Shown in pieces: positions 44,228 to 53,478 of a stretch of 64,000 bases of DNA; within the stretch, counting starts at the first letter, position 1, and each line of letters starts with the position of its first letter. The notes below the pieces were generated by a model. The model was not told the origin of the DNA. It did not search any database and worked only from the letters and a program-made list of their open reading frames with translations. Both the position numbers and the translations under genes were made by a program. The DNA is from Glycomyces sp040645615 (GTDB taxonomy: Bacteria; Actinomycetota; Actinomycetes; Mycobacteriales; Micromonosporaceae), in NCBI RefSeq assembly GCF_040645615.1, contig NZ_JBEYYO010000005.1, forward strand, positions 142,174 through 206,173, given 5' to 3'.

Positions 44228-47200
44228 TCAGTTGCCGTCATTGCCACGTCCTCGCTGGACGCCACGGTGATAGGCCGACAGCAGGCCCCGAATGCCCTCG
44301 GGGTTGCGCTTCTGCGCGCTGACGGTCTCCTGCGACTCCTCGACCGCACCGGGAACCAGGCGTTCCATCGGACGGCGTTTCGGAAGTCCCGCCGTGGTCG
44401 TCTCGTCGATGGTCTCGGCGAAGGCGTCGTCCACTCGCGACCAGCCGTCGTCTGCGGCGGTGCGCCACGCGTACGACGAGCCCTCGGCCTCGGGCGAGGC
44501 CAGGCGGCGTCGTTCCAGACCCGACGTGCCGGACGGCTCGTCGGCTGGGGTGCTCTGCATGGTGGTCGGGCCTTCCGTGGGCTTCGGAGGAGAGGTCGGG
44601 GCCGCCTCCCTAGCCGGAGCGGGGGTCTGGGCCACACCTGACTGGTCAGCGTAGCGCGGCGCGGGTGCCTCCGCCACCTCCGAAGGTGCCTCCACCGGAG
44701 ACCGGAAGGGGGACACCGAGGTCGGCTCGGACGCGGGAGCGACCGGGGACGCGTCGTCCTCGACCGGCTTGGGCGCGGGCGTGACGGCCTTGAACCAGGC
44801 CGACTCGACCTCGCGGAAGATCGGCAGCTCCGTGGTCGCGTCGAGCGCCGACACGCGGTCCTTGCGGGCGGCCCGCGGGGCCTCGGTGGCGCCGCCGGGA
44901 CCGGCCGCGGCCACGTCGGGCCACGACGGCGGGGCCGGCTCGGGCTCGGGCGTGAACGCTTCGAGCTGGATCTTCGGCAGGGCCACGTGCTCGGAGGAGA
45001 CGATCTCCCCGGTCACCTCCATGACCTTGCCGGAGGCGCGGCGCTCGTCGGCCAGGCCGCCGGGCCGGAACATGAAACCGGGCTCCTCGTCGACCGGCGG
45101 CTGCGGAAGCGACTGGCCGGGCTGGCGCTGCTGCTGGAGCGAGTACTCGCCGGTCACCGGCTCGACAGGACTGGGCTGTGCCGGAGGCCGCGAAGGCATC
45201 GGCGGCGCGCTGGGCTGCCAGCTCGGCTGCGAGGGCGAGAACGGCGGGGACTGCGGGTTCGCCGGGGGCGCGGTGTCGAACAGGCCCTCAGGCGATTCGG
45301 GCACGCGCGGCAGGGCGCCGGTGGACTCCATGCCCGAGAGCAGTTCGCCCCGCTGGGCGCTGGGGAGCGCGCCGGTGTCGCCGCCGCCGAAGCCGTCGAA
45401 GCCGCCTTCGAGCGCGACGCCGGAGCGCAGGCCGCGCTCGGGGAGCCGGGCCTCGGTCAGGACCGCGTCGCCCAGGATGACCTCGGCGACGGTGCCCCTC
45501 TGGTCGCCGGGGCGCAGTTCGACCCGCACGTCGTGGCGGGTAGCCAGGCGGGCGACCACGACCAGGCCCATCATCCGCGAGGAGGCGAGGTCGATGACGT
45601 CGGCCGACTCCGAGAGCTGGCGGTTGATGTCCTCGAGCTGCGCGGCGGGCATCCCGATGCCGATGTCGTTGATGCGCACCCGGATCGCCCCGCGGGGCGA
45701 GTCGGCCGTGCGCATCTGCTCGGCCTCGACGACGACCGGGGACTCCGGCGGGGAGAACGCGGTCGCGTTGTCCATGAGCTCGGCGATGAGGTGCACGAGG
45801 TCGTTGACCGCGGCCGGGCGGATCTCCCGCTCGGCTTCGAGGTTGCCGAACTCGATGCGGGTGTACTGCTCGACCTCGGACTGGGCGGCCTGGAGGATGT
45901 CGCCGATCGGGGCCGGGTAGCGCTCCTGGCGGGTCGAGTCCGCACCGGCGAGCACCAGGAGGTTCTCGTCGTTGCGGCGCATTCGGGTCGCGAGGTGGTC
46001 GAGCTGGAACAGCTCGGCCAGCCGGTCGGGGTTCTCCTCGCCGCGCTCGAGGTGGTCGAGGTGGCCGATGAGCCGGTCGACCAGGTTCTGGGAGCGGCGC
46101 GCCAGGTTGATGAACATCTGGGAGACGTTGGCGCGCAGGGCGGCCTGCTCGGCCGCGATGCGGATCGCCTCGGTGTGGACGATGTTGAACGAGTGGGCGA
46201 CGTTCCCGATCTCGTCCTTCTGGTCGATGTCGATGACCGCGCCGGTCTCGGCCGCGACCTCGTCGGGGGTCCGGTTGCCGATCGTCTCGGCGTCCCTCAT
46301 CTGCGCCACCGCGTGCGGCAGCGACACGTGCGCCACGTCCAGCGCGCCCTCGCGCAGGCGGCGCAGCCCGGTCGCCATATTGCGGGCGATGAGCAGGGCG
46401 ATCACGGTCGCGACCACGAAGGCCGCCAGGATCAGCACCGCTTCGAGCAGCAGCTGGAAGATCTGGGCGTCGCGGTCGGCGCGGGCCTGTTCGAGGACCT
46501 CGTTCGACTCGTTGGTGATGTACTGGCGCCCGTTCTCCAGGATCGCGTTGTAGGAGTCGATGACCTCGGCGTTGACCTTGAGCGGGTTGCTCGTACCGGC
46601 GTTGACCGTCTCGTTCTCGAACGTCAGCGCGGCCTGGGCCGCCTCGGTGTTGAGACCGCCCTCGGAGAAGAAGAACGAGAGCTGCTCGTCGCGGTTGGCC
46701 ACGGTCTTGAAGTCGTCGGCCGCGGTCTCGCGGAGCTTGGCGTAGGCGATGAAGTTCTGCCAGCGCGTGTTGTTGATGAACTCGCGGTCGTTGCCGACGT
46801 TGATGGCGATCGCGCGCTCTTCCTCGAGGGTTTCGAGGACGGAGGTGGCGGCGGCGATGGCCTGGAAGTTGCGGGCGATGTCGGGGTCGTTGACGATGCG
46901 CGAGGAGATGTCGGTGATGGTCACCAGTTCGGCGATGAGGCGCTGGTAGACGCGGGAGGTGGCGTCGATGGAGACCTGGTCGGGGCGCTCGTCGGCGGCG
47001 AGGCGGATCTGGAGCAGGTTCTCGTAGTTGGTGCGCACGGCGCCGATGCGGTTCTCGATGTCGTCCGAGAGGTCGGGGAGGGTGTCGGCCTTCTCGTTGA
47101 ACGCGGCGAGGGAGGCGTCGGTCTCGGCCTGCTGGGCCTTGACGGCGTCGTCGTCGTACAGGGCGACGTCGATGCCCTCGACGCGCGGGACCTCCTCGTC

Positions 47201-47482
47201 GAGGCGGAGGTTGGTGATGAGGAGGGACCGCTCGTGCTGGAGGTCGTAGCGGAGGTCGGCGGTGACGGAGTTGAACTCCACCAGGCGCACCATGTCGCCG
47301 GATTCGAACACGCGGTCGGCCAGGTCGTAGAGGCGGAGGCTCGCGACGGCCACCAGCACCACGAGGGGCACGAGCAGGATCAGGCCCAGCTTGGACCGAA
47401 TCCGCATGTCGGCGATGCGGGGCAGGCCGAGCGGTCCTCGACGAGCCGCTGAACCCTTATGGCTCGCGCTGCGCTTGCTCAC
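44228..47482 (-). CDS. cvnA: Conservon sensor kinase with nitrate/nitrite-sensing-type domain (CvnA)
   Basis: Membrane histidine-kinase-like protein of 1084 residues. A helix near residues 31-52 and a second near 343-366 flank an external helical NIT-type sensor domain. A HAMP-like linker follows (ARNMATGLRRLREGALDVA). The kinase part has NLARRSQNLVDRLIGHLDHLERGEENPDRLAELFQLDHLATRMRR in two blocks, and an ATPase domain with N-box AELMDNATAFSPP and GIGMP. Residues 730-1084 are a long disordered, Pro-rich tail carrying islands PIF...ESAWFK (from 893), DDGW, GLPKRRP, LVPGAV and a Gly/Arg end. The same islands close the transposase-like protein at 38945. GTG 47482 has AGGAGG about 10 bases upstream. 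Confidence 0.93.
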   Translation of the reverse strand: MSKRSASHKGSAARRGPLGLPRIADMRIRSKLGLILLVPLVVLVAVASLRLYDLADRVFESGDMVRLVEFNSVTADLRYDLQHERSLLITNLRLDEEVPRVEGIDVALYDDDAVKAQQAETDASLAAFNEKADTLPDLSDDIENRIGAVRTNYENLLQIRLAADERPDQVSIDATSRVYQRLIAELVTITDISSRIVNDPDIARNFQAIAAATSVLETLEEERAIAINVGNDREFINNTRWQNFIAYAKLRETAADDFKTVANRDEQLSFFFSEGGLNTEAAQAALTFENETVNAGTSNPLKVNAEVIDSYNAILENGRQYITNESNEVLEQARADRDAQIFQLLLEAVLILAAFVVATVIALLIARNMATGLRRLREGALDVAHVSLPHAVAQMRDAETIGNRTPDEVAAETGAVIDIDQKDEIGNVAHSFNIVHTEAIRIAAEQAALRANVSQMFINLARRSQNLVDRLIGHLDHLERGEENPDRLAELFQLDHLATRMRRNDENLLVLAGADSTRQERYPAPIGDILQAAQSEVEQYTRIEFGNLEAEREIRPAAVNDLVHLIAELMDNATAFSPPESPVVVEAEQMRTADSPRGAIRVRINDIGIGMPAAQLEDINRQLSESADVIDLASSRMMGLVVVARLATRHDVRVELRPGDQRGTVAEVILGDAVLTEARLPERGLRSGVALEGGFDGFGGGDTGALPSAQRGELLSGMESTGALPRVPESPEGLFDTAPPANPQSPPFSPSQPSWQPSAPPMPSRPPAQPSPVEPVTGEYSLQQQRQPGQSLPQPPVDEEPGFMFRPGGLADERRASGKVMEVTGEIVSSEHVALPKIQLEAFTPEPEPAPPSWPDVAAAGPGGATEAPRAARKDRVSALDATTELPIFREVESAWFKAVTPAPKPVEDDASPVAPASEPTSVSPFRSPVEAPSEVAEAPAPRYADQSGVAQTPAPAREAAPTSPPKPTEGPTTMQSTPADEPSGTSGLERRRLASPEAEGSSYAWRTAADDGWSRVDDAFAETIDETTTAGLPKRRPMERLVPGAVEESQETVSAQKRNPEGIRGLLSAYHRGVQRGRGNDGN

Positions 47483-48049
47483 CTTGTCTAGCCTCCTGGG
47501 GTGGTCCTCTGTGTCAGACCGAAGGGCCCGTGCCGGGCCGGGCTCGGTCTCGGGCCGGCGGAATGCGCCGGCTGCCGTCCCGCCGCCGGGGCGGCGGGGG
47601 CGGCATGTGAAGCCCAGCAGATTCCATCATGACGAATCCGGGCCGCGAAATCCAGGGGCGTACTGGAGTACTGAAGCCCGGTCCGTAGGGCACCGTCTTA
47701 CGGGGCGAATCCCAAGATACACTGATCTTTCGGACACATGCGTATGCGGTATTCGGCTGATCGGCCGGTAAATCCGACCGCTTGGTCCAGCCGGGCAACC
47801 CCACACGGGTGAGCCCTGACGAGCGGCGCGGGGACCTGCCCGGGCCGTACGCGACGGAGCGGCACGAGCACGCACGGTGCCGTCCGCTTCGCCCCTTTCC
47901 CCCCTTCACCGCACGCGACTCCTTCCCCACCGATCGTTCGCGCAGGCCCCATACGCACGGCCGACGCCGCCGGAACTCGCACAGTCTGTGCGACGGGTCC
48001 GGGCCGGAGTTGAGGCACGGTAGACGCAACCCCAGGAGGTCACCCCGAA
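47483..48049. other. Divergent intergenic region between the conservon and MHYT genes
   Basis: These 567 bases separate two signalling operons and must contain both promoters. Composition drops in G+C near 47625-47780. Short open frames cross it on both strands, but none has a ribosome site or codon bias like the real genes. I could not pick out a convincing promoter pair or repeat. The 48020-48049 end has the CAGGAGGT ribosome site of the first MHYT gene. Confidence 0.5.
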
Positions 48050-48934
48050 ATGGACATGCTCGCAGCCACTCTCGATCATCAGCACTTCACTTACGGCTGG
48101 CTCAACCCCGTGGTGGGCCTGGCCTTCGCCGCGGCCGGGTCCTTTCTCGGCCTGTCGGCCTCCCGTCACGCCCGCGCCGCGACCGGCGCCGCGGGTCGGT
48201 TCCGCTGGATTCTCATGGCCGCCTTGGCCATCGGCGGGATCGGCATCTGGATGATGCACTTCACCGCGATGATCGGCTTCACCGTGACCGAAGCCGACAT
48301 CGCCTACGACCCGGCCCTGACCGCCGCCTCGCTCGGACTGGCGGTCCTCGCGGTGGGGCTCGGGTTGTTCGTGTCAGGGGGTGGGCGCGCTGGCTGGCCG
48401 CGCCTGGTCCTGGGCGGACTGGTGTGCGGTGCGGGCGTGGTGGGCATGCACTACACGGGGATGGCGGCGATCGCCACGGGCGGGCGGTTGGTGTACGAGC
48501 CGCCGCTGGTGGCCGCTTCGGCGGTGGTGGCGGTCGTGGCCTCGACGGTGGCGCTGCGGTTCACCGCGGTGGCGATGCGGCGCGGTTCGATGACGCTGGC
48601 TTCGGCGGTCATGAGCGTCGCGGTGGTGGGGATGCACTACACGGGCATGGCGGCGGTGACGGTCGAGGGCCCGGCGAGCGAGCCGGTGACCGGGATCAGT
48701 CCGCTGGTGCTGCTGCTGCCGATCCTGATCTTGGCGTTGATCTCCATCGTGGGCATGGTGTTCGGGGTGCTGGCCTCGCCCTCGTTCGACGCGACCGAGT
48801 CGGCCGCGGCCCCTGGCGTTCCCTTGGCCCCCTTCGGGTCCTCGTCGTTCGACGCAGGCGCAGGTGGGGGGCCGTCTGAGCGAAATGACCGTCCTAGTGC
48901 AACTGTCCGTCTTGCGGATGCCGCCGGACAGTAG
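48050..48934 (+). CDS. MHYT-domain membrane protein, copy 1
   Basis: Integral membrane sensor-like protein of 294 residues with seven predicted helices. Three MHYT-type motifs (MMHFTAM, GMHYTGMAA, GMHYTGMAA) are evenly placed in alternate helices; the family is thought to bind a metal such as copper and sense O2, CO or NO. No GGDEF, EAL or kinase output domain is attached; the C-terminal 50 residues are a short disordered tail. Output would need a partner. The next gene codes a paralogue 83 bases on, and the conservon is divergent from it. ATG 48050 follows CAGGAGGT. Confidence 0.9.
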   Translation: MDMLAATLDHQHFTYGWLNPVVGLAFAAAGSFLGLSASRHARAATGAAGRFRWILMAALAIGGIGIWMMHFTAMIGFTVTEADIAYDPALTAASLGLAVLAVGLGLFVSGGGRAGWPRLVLGGLVCGAGVVGMHYTGMAAIATGGRLVYEPPLVAASAVVAVVASTVALRFTAVAMRRGSMTLASAVMSVAVVGMHYTGMAAVTVEGPASEPVTGISPLVLLLPILILALISIVGMVFGVLASPSFDATESAAAPGVPLAPFGSSSFDAGAGGGPSERNDRPSATVRLADAAGQ

Positions 48935-49017
48935 TCGTATAAGTTTCGAATCGCGCAGATCGCTTTCGCGCGACAATTCCGGATACGGGCGACACAGCCT
49001 GGGGAGGAAGACCGCTG

Positions 49018-50094
49018 GTGGAACACGTCAGTCACTTCACTTACGGCTGGATCAATCCCATCATGGCCTTCGGGTTCGCGTTCGCGGGTTCGATCCTGTC
49101 GCTGATGTGCATGTCCCAGGCCAGGAGGCAGGACCGCACCGTCAAGGCCGCCCGCAAGCGGGTCCAGTGGATCGCCCTGGCCGCGTTCGCGTTGGGCGGC
49201 ACGGCGATCTGGATGATGCACTTCACGGCGATGATGGGCTTCAAGGTCACCGAGTCCGAGATCGCCTACGACCCTTGGGTGACGGCGCTGAGCCTGGTGG
49301 CCTCGATCGGGTCGGTGTTCTTCGGCCTGCTGGTCGCCGGCCTGGGGCAGCGGAACACGGTGGCGAAGATCCTCATCGCCGGGCCGCTGACGGGCATCGG
49401 GGTGGTGGTCATGCACTACTCGGGCATGGCCGCGATCAACGTGTCGGGGCAGATCAGCCACGACCAGACCTATTTCACCGCCGCGGTGGTGATCGCGGTG
49501 ATCGCCGCGACGGCCGCGCTGTTCTGCGGCATGTACCTCGACGGCTGGCGGTGGCAGTCGGCGGCGGCCGTGATCATGGCGATCGCGGTGTGCGGCATGC
49601 ACTACACGGGCATGGCCGGGGTGCGGGTGACGCTGTACGACGAGGGCAACAACGCCGTCGAGGGCATCGACCCGATCATGCTGATCCTGCCGATCCTCAT
49701 GGTGGCAACGTTCGGGATCATCGTGCTCCTGTTCGCGCTCATGGGGACCACCCCGAAGACGGTCTCGCGCCGCGAGCAGCTGGGCATGGACGTCGAGGAA
49801 GAGGTGCCCGCGCCGAGCACCGGCGCGATCCAGGTCGAGCGCATGCGGGCCGAGCAGGCCCGCCGGGAGGCCCCGCGGCCTGGCCCGGGCCGGGTCCGCA
49901 ACCGCACCGACCGCTCCCCCGGGCACGTCCCGGACCAGCGGGCCCCGGGCGCGATCCCGCCCCCGATGGGCGCGCACGACGGCCCCGTGGTCGTCCCCGA
50001 CCCGCCCCGGCCGCAGCGCTCGTTCCAGCAGGCCGACATGGAACGCACCGCCGAGCACTTCGACCTGCGCCAGACCCGCGGCTCGGGCCGCTGA
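49018..50094 (+). CDS. MHYT-domain membrane protein, copy 2, with long cytoplasmic tail
   Basis: Paralogue of the preceding protein, 358 residues. The start (HFTYGWINPIMAFGFAFAGS) aligns with HFTYGWLNPVVGLAFAAAGS of copy 1. It keeps three motifs (MMHFTAMMG, VMHYSGMAA, GMHYTGMAG), the second with Ser for Thr. After the seventh helix a 115-residue Pro/Arg-rich disordered tail follows, with acidic and basic patches (MDVEEEVPAPSTGAIQVERM). Such tails in this island often carry partner-binding islands. GTG 49018 has GGGAGGAAG upstream. A heterodimer with copy 1 is plausible but not shown. Confidence 0.9.
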   Translation: MEHVSHFTYGWINPIMAFGFAFAGSILSLMCMSQARRQDRTVKAARKRVQWIALAAFALGGTAIWMMHFTAMMGFKVTESEIAYDPWVTALSLVASIGSVFFGLLVAGLGQRNTVAKILIAGPLTGIGVVVMHYSGMAAINVSGQISHDQTYFTAAVVIAVIAATAALFCGMYLDGWRWQSAAAVIMAIAVCGMHYTGMAGVRVTLYDEGNNAVEGIDPIMLILPILMVATFGIIVLLFALMGTTPKTVSRREQLGMDVEEEVPAPSTGAIQVERMRAEQARREAPRPGPGRVRNRTDRSPGHVPDQRAPGAIPPPMGAHDGPVVVPDPPRPQRSFQQADMERTAEHFDLRQTRGSGR

Positions 50095-50112
50095 CCGCAC
50101 TCGTCAAGTAGC

Positions 50113-50147
50113 GGAAAGGCCTCCGTCCATCCGGCGGAGGCCTTTCC
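50113..50147. terminator. Bidirectional terminator hairpin
   Basis: A perfect 13-bp stem (50113-50125 with 50135-50147) around a 9-base loop separates the second MHYT gene from the convergent cytochrome c maturation operon. Confidence 0.8.
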
Positions 50148-50186
50148 TATGCCTTATATATATGGGCCGCTACGCAACGCAGCCCT

Positions 50187-51143
50187 TCAGACGCCCGCGT
50201 AGGAGTGCAGGCCGCCGAAGACGAGGTTGACGGCGGTGAGGTTGAAGAGCATCACCGCGTAGCCGAGGATCGCGATCCAGGGGGCCCAGGCCTTGGCGCT
50301 GCGGCCCGAGACGCGGGCGTGGAGGTAGGCCGCGTAGACGACCCAGGCGATGAACGCCCAGACCTCTTTGGGGTCCCAGGCCCAGTACCGGCCCCACGCG
50401 AGGTGGGCCCACACCGACCCGGCGATGATGCCGAAGGTCAAAAGCGGGAACGCGAACACGTGGATCTTGAACGTGAGGCGCTCCAGCGCGGTCGCGTCGG
50501 GGAGGCGCTCGGCCACGTTCAGCGGGAACCGGATCGGCTTGCCGTCGGAGACCTGGCGGTCGTAGCGGCGCTTGAGCAGGTGCAGGAGCGCGAACACGCA
50601 GCCGATGAGGAGGATGCCCGCGGCGGCGATCGCGGCACTGACGTGGATGATGATCCAGTACGAGTCCAGGGCCGGGACCAGCGGTCCCGCTTCGGTGTAG
50701 ACGCGCACGGACGTGCCGAGGACCATCGTGACCGCGAAGGTCGCGAAGAGGCCGAGGCGGCGTGGGACCGAGCCGCGGGAGACGATGACCAGCCAGGTGA
50801 CCATGCCCGCCAGGGCGACCCCGACGGTGTACTCGAACATGTTGCCCCACGGCCAGCGCCCGGTGTGGATCACGCGGATGACGATGCTGGCGGCGAGGGC
50901 GGCGGTGCCGAGGAAGGTCAGGACCAGGCCGATGCGGCCCGCGCCGCGCGCGGCGGCGGGGCTGATGGGCGGGTCGGCCGGGGCCTCCTCGGGGACGTCG
51001 CCGCCTCCGGCGGTCACGAGCGCTTCGGCGCGTTTGGGCGCGCGGCGGTCGAAGGCGTATTCGACCGCGTAGGCGAACATCGCCGCGGCGTAGACGACGA
51101 TGGCGGCGACGAACAGCGCGTTCGCGATTTCGGCCCCGGTCAT
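50187..51143 (-). CDS. ccsB: Cytochrome c biogenesis protein CcsA/CcsB family (heme handling)
   Basis: Membrane protein of 318 residues with about eight helices, the heme-delivery half of system II cytochrome c maturation. It shows the tryptophan-rich WWD-type motif WGRYWAWDPKEVWAFIAW, the upstream WGNMFEYTVG motif, and heme-ligand-type His residues in VIRVIHTGRW, WIIIHVSAA and SVWAHLAW. The last gene of the operon, it starts at ATG 51143, overlapping the ResB gene stop by 4 bases. Together with ResB it moves heme across the membrane and joins it to apocytochrome CXXCH sites. M. tuberculosis has the same arrangement (Rv0528-Rv0529). Confidence 0.93.
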   Translation of the reverse strand: MTGAEIANALFVAAIVVYAAAMFAYAVEYAFDRRAPKRAEALVTAGGGDVPEEAPADPPISPAAARGAGRIGLVLTFLGTAALAASIVIRVIHTGRWPWGNMFEYTVGVALAGMVTWLVIVSRGSVPRRLGLFATFAVTMVLGTSVRVYTEAGPLVPALDSYWIIIHVSAAIAAAGILLIGCVFALLHLLKRRYDRQVSDGKPIRFPLNVAERLPDATALERLTFKIHVFAFPLLTFGIIAGSVWAHLAWGRYWAWDPKEVWAFIAWVVYAAYLHARVSGRSAKAWAPWIAILGYAVMLFNLTAVNLVFGGLHSYAGV

Positions 51144-52723
51144 GGCTGGCTCCCGATCGAGTCGTCGGATTCTGAAGTGGGCACGGGCTCGGGGGCGATG
51201 GCCGCGGTGAGCGCGTCGCATTCCTCGTCGAGTCCGTCGTAGTCGTTGCGGTTGAGGCCGGCGGTCTCGACGGTGCCGTCGGGGTTCCACCGGATCCAGT
51301 AGCGCCTGCGGCGCACCGAGAGTGCGGGCAGGAGGCCGAGGAGGAGCAGCACCGCGCCCGCGAGGACGACGGGGCCGCCGGGGTCGTGGCGGACCTGGAG
51401 GACGGCGTACTGCTCGACGCCGTCGAAGGTGAGCGTGGACCCGTCGGGGAGGGTCATGGCGTCGCCGAGGCCGATGACCTCGACTTCGTCGTTGACCTGT
51501 CGCAATGCGCCCGAGGCGATCTGCTCGTCGTTGATGGAGTAGACCGATTCGGGTCGCCCGTCGCCCAGGCCCAGGTCGCCGGTGTAGGCGGTGAGGGCCA
51601 GGACGGGGTTGTTCGGTTCGGGGTCGGCGCCGAGGAGCATCGCGGTCGAGTCGTCGAAGGTGGGGACGAGGATCGCGTCGAATCCGGCTTCGGCGTCCGG
51701 GTCGACCTGGCCGGTGGCGGGGTCGACGTTGGCGTCGGGGAACTTGAACGCGCCTTCGGAGTTGAGGGCGGCGTCCATGGCCAGGAACTCCTGGTGGAGG
51801 GTCTGGGTCTGGCCGTAGCGGTCGGTGTAGGTGACCACGGCGGTGTAGCCGTGGCCGATGAGGAAGACGTTGGTGCCGTCGATGTTCAACGGGTGGTTGA
51901 CTTCGAGGTCGTACTCGCCGGTCTCGCCCGCGGTCTCGTAGGTGACGTCGGCGTCGAACGCGGTGGGGCCGCCGTTCGTGAACTCGGCGTCGAAGCTGTT
52001 GAGGGTCAGGCAGAACCGGGGGAGGCTGGTCTCGTCGACCCATGCGCCGAGGCCGTACTCGTCGTACTGCTGGAGGTTGTTGCAGTAGGACTTGTCCTCG
52101 GAGAGGATGCGGTTGCCGTACCAGCTCATGAGGCTGCCGAGGGCGACGCCGACGAGCACGAAGATGATGCTGGTGTGGAACAGGAGGTTCCCGCTCTCGC
52201 GCAGGAACCCCTTCTCGGCGGCGATGACCACGGTGCCGTCGTCGCTTTCGCGCACGGTGGTGCGCCAGCGGCGCTGCTTGAGGACCGCGCGGGCGCGGGT
52301 CTGGTTCGCCCCTGAGTCGATCACCCGGTGGTAGGGCAGGATCGACATGCGTTTCGGCGCGTCGGGGACCTTGGCGCGCAGGGCCTTCCAGTGGACGCCC
52401 AGGCGCGGGACGATGCAGCCGACGAGCGAGATCATGAGCAGCAGGTAGATCGCGGAGAACCACGGCGAGGTGTAGACGTCGAAGGCCCACACGCGGTCGA
52501 GCCAGGGCGCAAGGTCGGGGTGGGCCTCGTAGTAGTCGGCCACGTCGACCGAGCTGATGGCCCTTTGCGGGAACGTGGAGCCGGGGATCGCGGCGAGCGC
52601 GAGCGCGAGCAGCAGCAGCAGCGCGGTGCGCATGGAGGTGAGCTGGTGCCACCAGCGGCGCGCGAAGGAGCGGATCGGGTTGCGGGACTTGGGTTTGCGG
52701 GGTGTCTCGAGGGTGGCGGTCAC
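51140..52723 (-). CDS. resB: ResB-like cytochrome c biogenesis protein
   Basis: Membrane protein of 527 residues, partner of CcsB in system II. Three N-terminal helices (STMRTALLLLLALALAAIPGS region, SPWFSAIYLLLMISLVGCIVP, LLFHTSIIFVLVGVALGSL) are followed by a large external domain (about 190-440) and a fourth helix near 455-475, ending in a cytoplasmic tail. The start R-x-W-x-x-L-T-S-M-R-T-A-L and GSTFPQR are family marks. The external domain is somewhat acidic. GTG 52723 overlaps the ccdA stop by 4 bases. Its job is to hold apocytochrome or heme for CcsB. Confidence 0.92.
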   Translation of the reverse strand: MTATLETPRKPKSRNPIRSFARRWWHQLTSMRTALLLLLALALAAIPGSTFPQRAISSVDVADYYEAHPDLAPWLDRVWAFDVYTSPWFSAIYLLLMISLVGCIVPRLGVHWKALRAKVPDAPKRMSILPYHRVIDSGANQTRARAVLKQRRWRTTVRESDDGTVVIAAEKGFLRESGNLLFHTSIIFVLVGVALGSLMSWYGNRILSEDKSYCNNLQQYDEYGLGAWVDETSLPRFCLTLNSFDAEFTNGGPTAFDADVTYETAGETGEYDLEVNHPLNIDGTNVFLIGHGYTAVVTYTDRYGQTQTLHQEFLAMDAALNSEGAFKFPDANVDPATGQVDPDAEAGFDAILVPTFDDSTAMLLGADPEPNNPVLALTAYTGDLGLGDGRPESVYSINDEQIASGALRQVNDEVEVIGLGDAMTLPDGSTLTFDGVEQYAVLQVRHDPGGPVVLAGAVLLLLGLLPALSVRRRRYWIRWNPDGTVETAGLNRNDYDGLDEECDALTAAIAPEPVPTSESDDSIGSQP

Positions 52724-53478
52724 AGGACGCTCACCCCGGCGCCGACGGTGGCCCGCAGCCAGTTGGTGACGTGGGTCCACGCGCCGGTGGCCAGCAGGAG
52801 GCCCACGGCCACGAGCATGACGCCCCCGGCGACGGAGATGGCCCGGCCGTGGCGTTTGAGGAAGTCGAGGGCCCCGGCGAGGCGGTGCATCCCGACCGCG
52901 AACAGCACGAACGGGGCGCCCAGGCCCACGCAGTAGGCGATCATGAGGCCGACGCCGCGGGCGGTGCCGTCCTGGATGACCGCGAGGCTGGTGATGGCCG
53001 CGAGGACCGGTGAGGTGCAGGGGATCCACGACAGCGCGAAGACCGCGCCGAACAGGGGCGCACCGGCCAGGCCGACGGCGGGCCGCCATTTGGGGGCGTA
53101 GCCGCCGCGGGTGGGGATGAGGCCGATGAACATCAGGCCCATGGCGATCATGACGATCCCGGCGACCAGTTCGAGCACGTCGGTGTTGGTCAGCAGGGCC
53201 CGCCCGGCGCTTTGGAGGGCGAACACGACCGTGGTGTAGACCGCGGTGAACCCGGCGACGAACAGCAGCGCTCCGGTCAGGACGCGTCCGGTGCGGCGGA
53301 CTTTGACTTCGCCTGCGGCGCTTTGGAGTTCGCCTCCGCTCATGCCGGTCACGTAGGAGACGTAGCCGGGCATGAGCGGGAGCGTGCACGGGGACGCGAA
53401 CGAGACCAGCCCGGCCAGCGCGGCGATGCCGAAGGCCAGGAGGAGGGGCCCGGAGGCGGCGGTCTCGGCGGGGTTCAC
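52720..53478 (-). CDS. ccdA: CcdA-type thiol-disulfide transmembrane protein
   Basis: Six-helix membrane protein of 252 residues that carries electrons from cytosolic thioredoxin to the outside. The two redox Cys are in FASPCTLPLMPGYVSYV and SWIPCTSPVLAAI, each at the start of a helix triplet. Reduced CcdA would supply electrons to the TlpA-like lipoprotein coded just upstream and so keep apocytochrome Cys residues reduced. GTG 53478 overlaps the stop of the 49-residue peptide gene by 4 bases, which places all genes here in one coupled operon. Confidence 0.94.
   Translation of the reverse strand: MNPAETAASGPLLLAFGIAALAGLVSFASPCTLPLMPGYVSYVTGMSGGELQSAAGEVKVRRTGRVLTGALLFVAGFTAVYTTVVFALQSAGRALLTNTDVLELVAGIVMIAMGLMFIGLIPTRGGYAPKWRPAVGLAGAPLFGAVFALSWIPCTSPVLAAITSLAVIQDGTARGVGLMIAYCVGLGAPFVLFAVGMHRLAGALDFLKRHGRAISVAGGVMLVAVGLLLATGAWTHVTNWLRATVGAGVSVL

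Noticed and set aside
44987..47452. An 821-codon open frame on the plus strand opposite cvnA
   Set aside because: It is a Gly/Val/Asp-rich mirror of the kinase coding strand, typical of high-GC DNA, with no motif or ribosome site.
47514..48029. Small leftward genes between cvnA and the MHYT genes
   Set aside because: Several overlapping short frames exist, but all are Arg/Pro-rich, lack ribosome sites and show no codon bias.
50187..52652. An 821-codon open frame covering ccsB and most of the ResB gene
   Set aside because: Its first 500 residues are an Arg/Pro-rich shadow of resB in another frame. Only the last 318 residues are real and belong to CcsB, with its own ATG at 51143.
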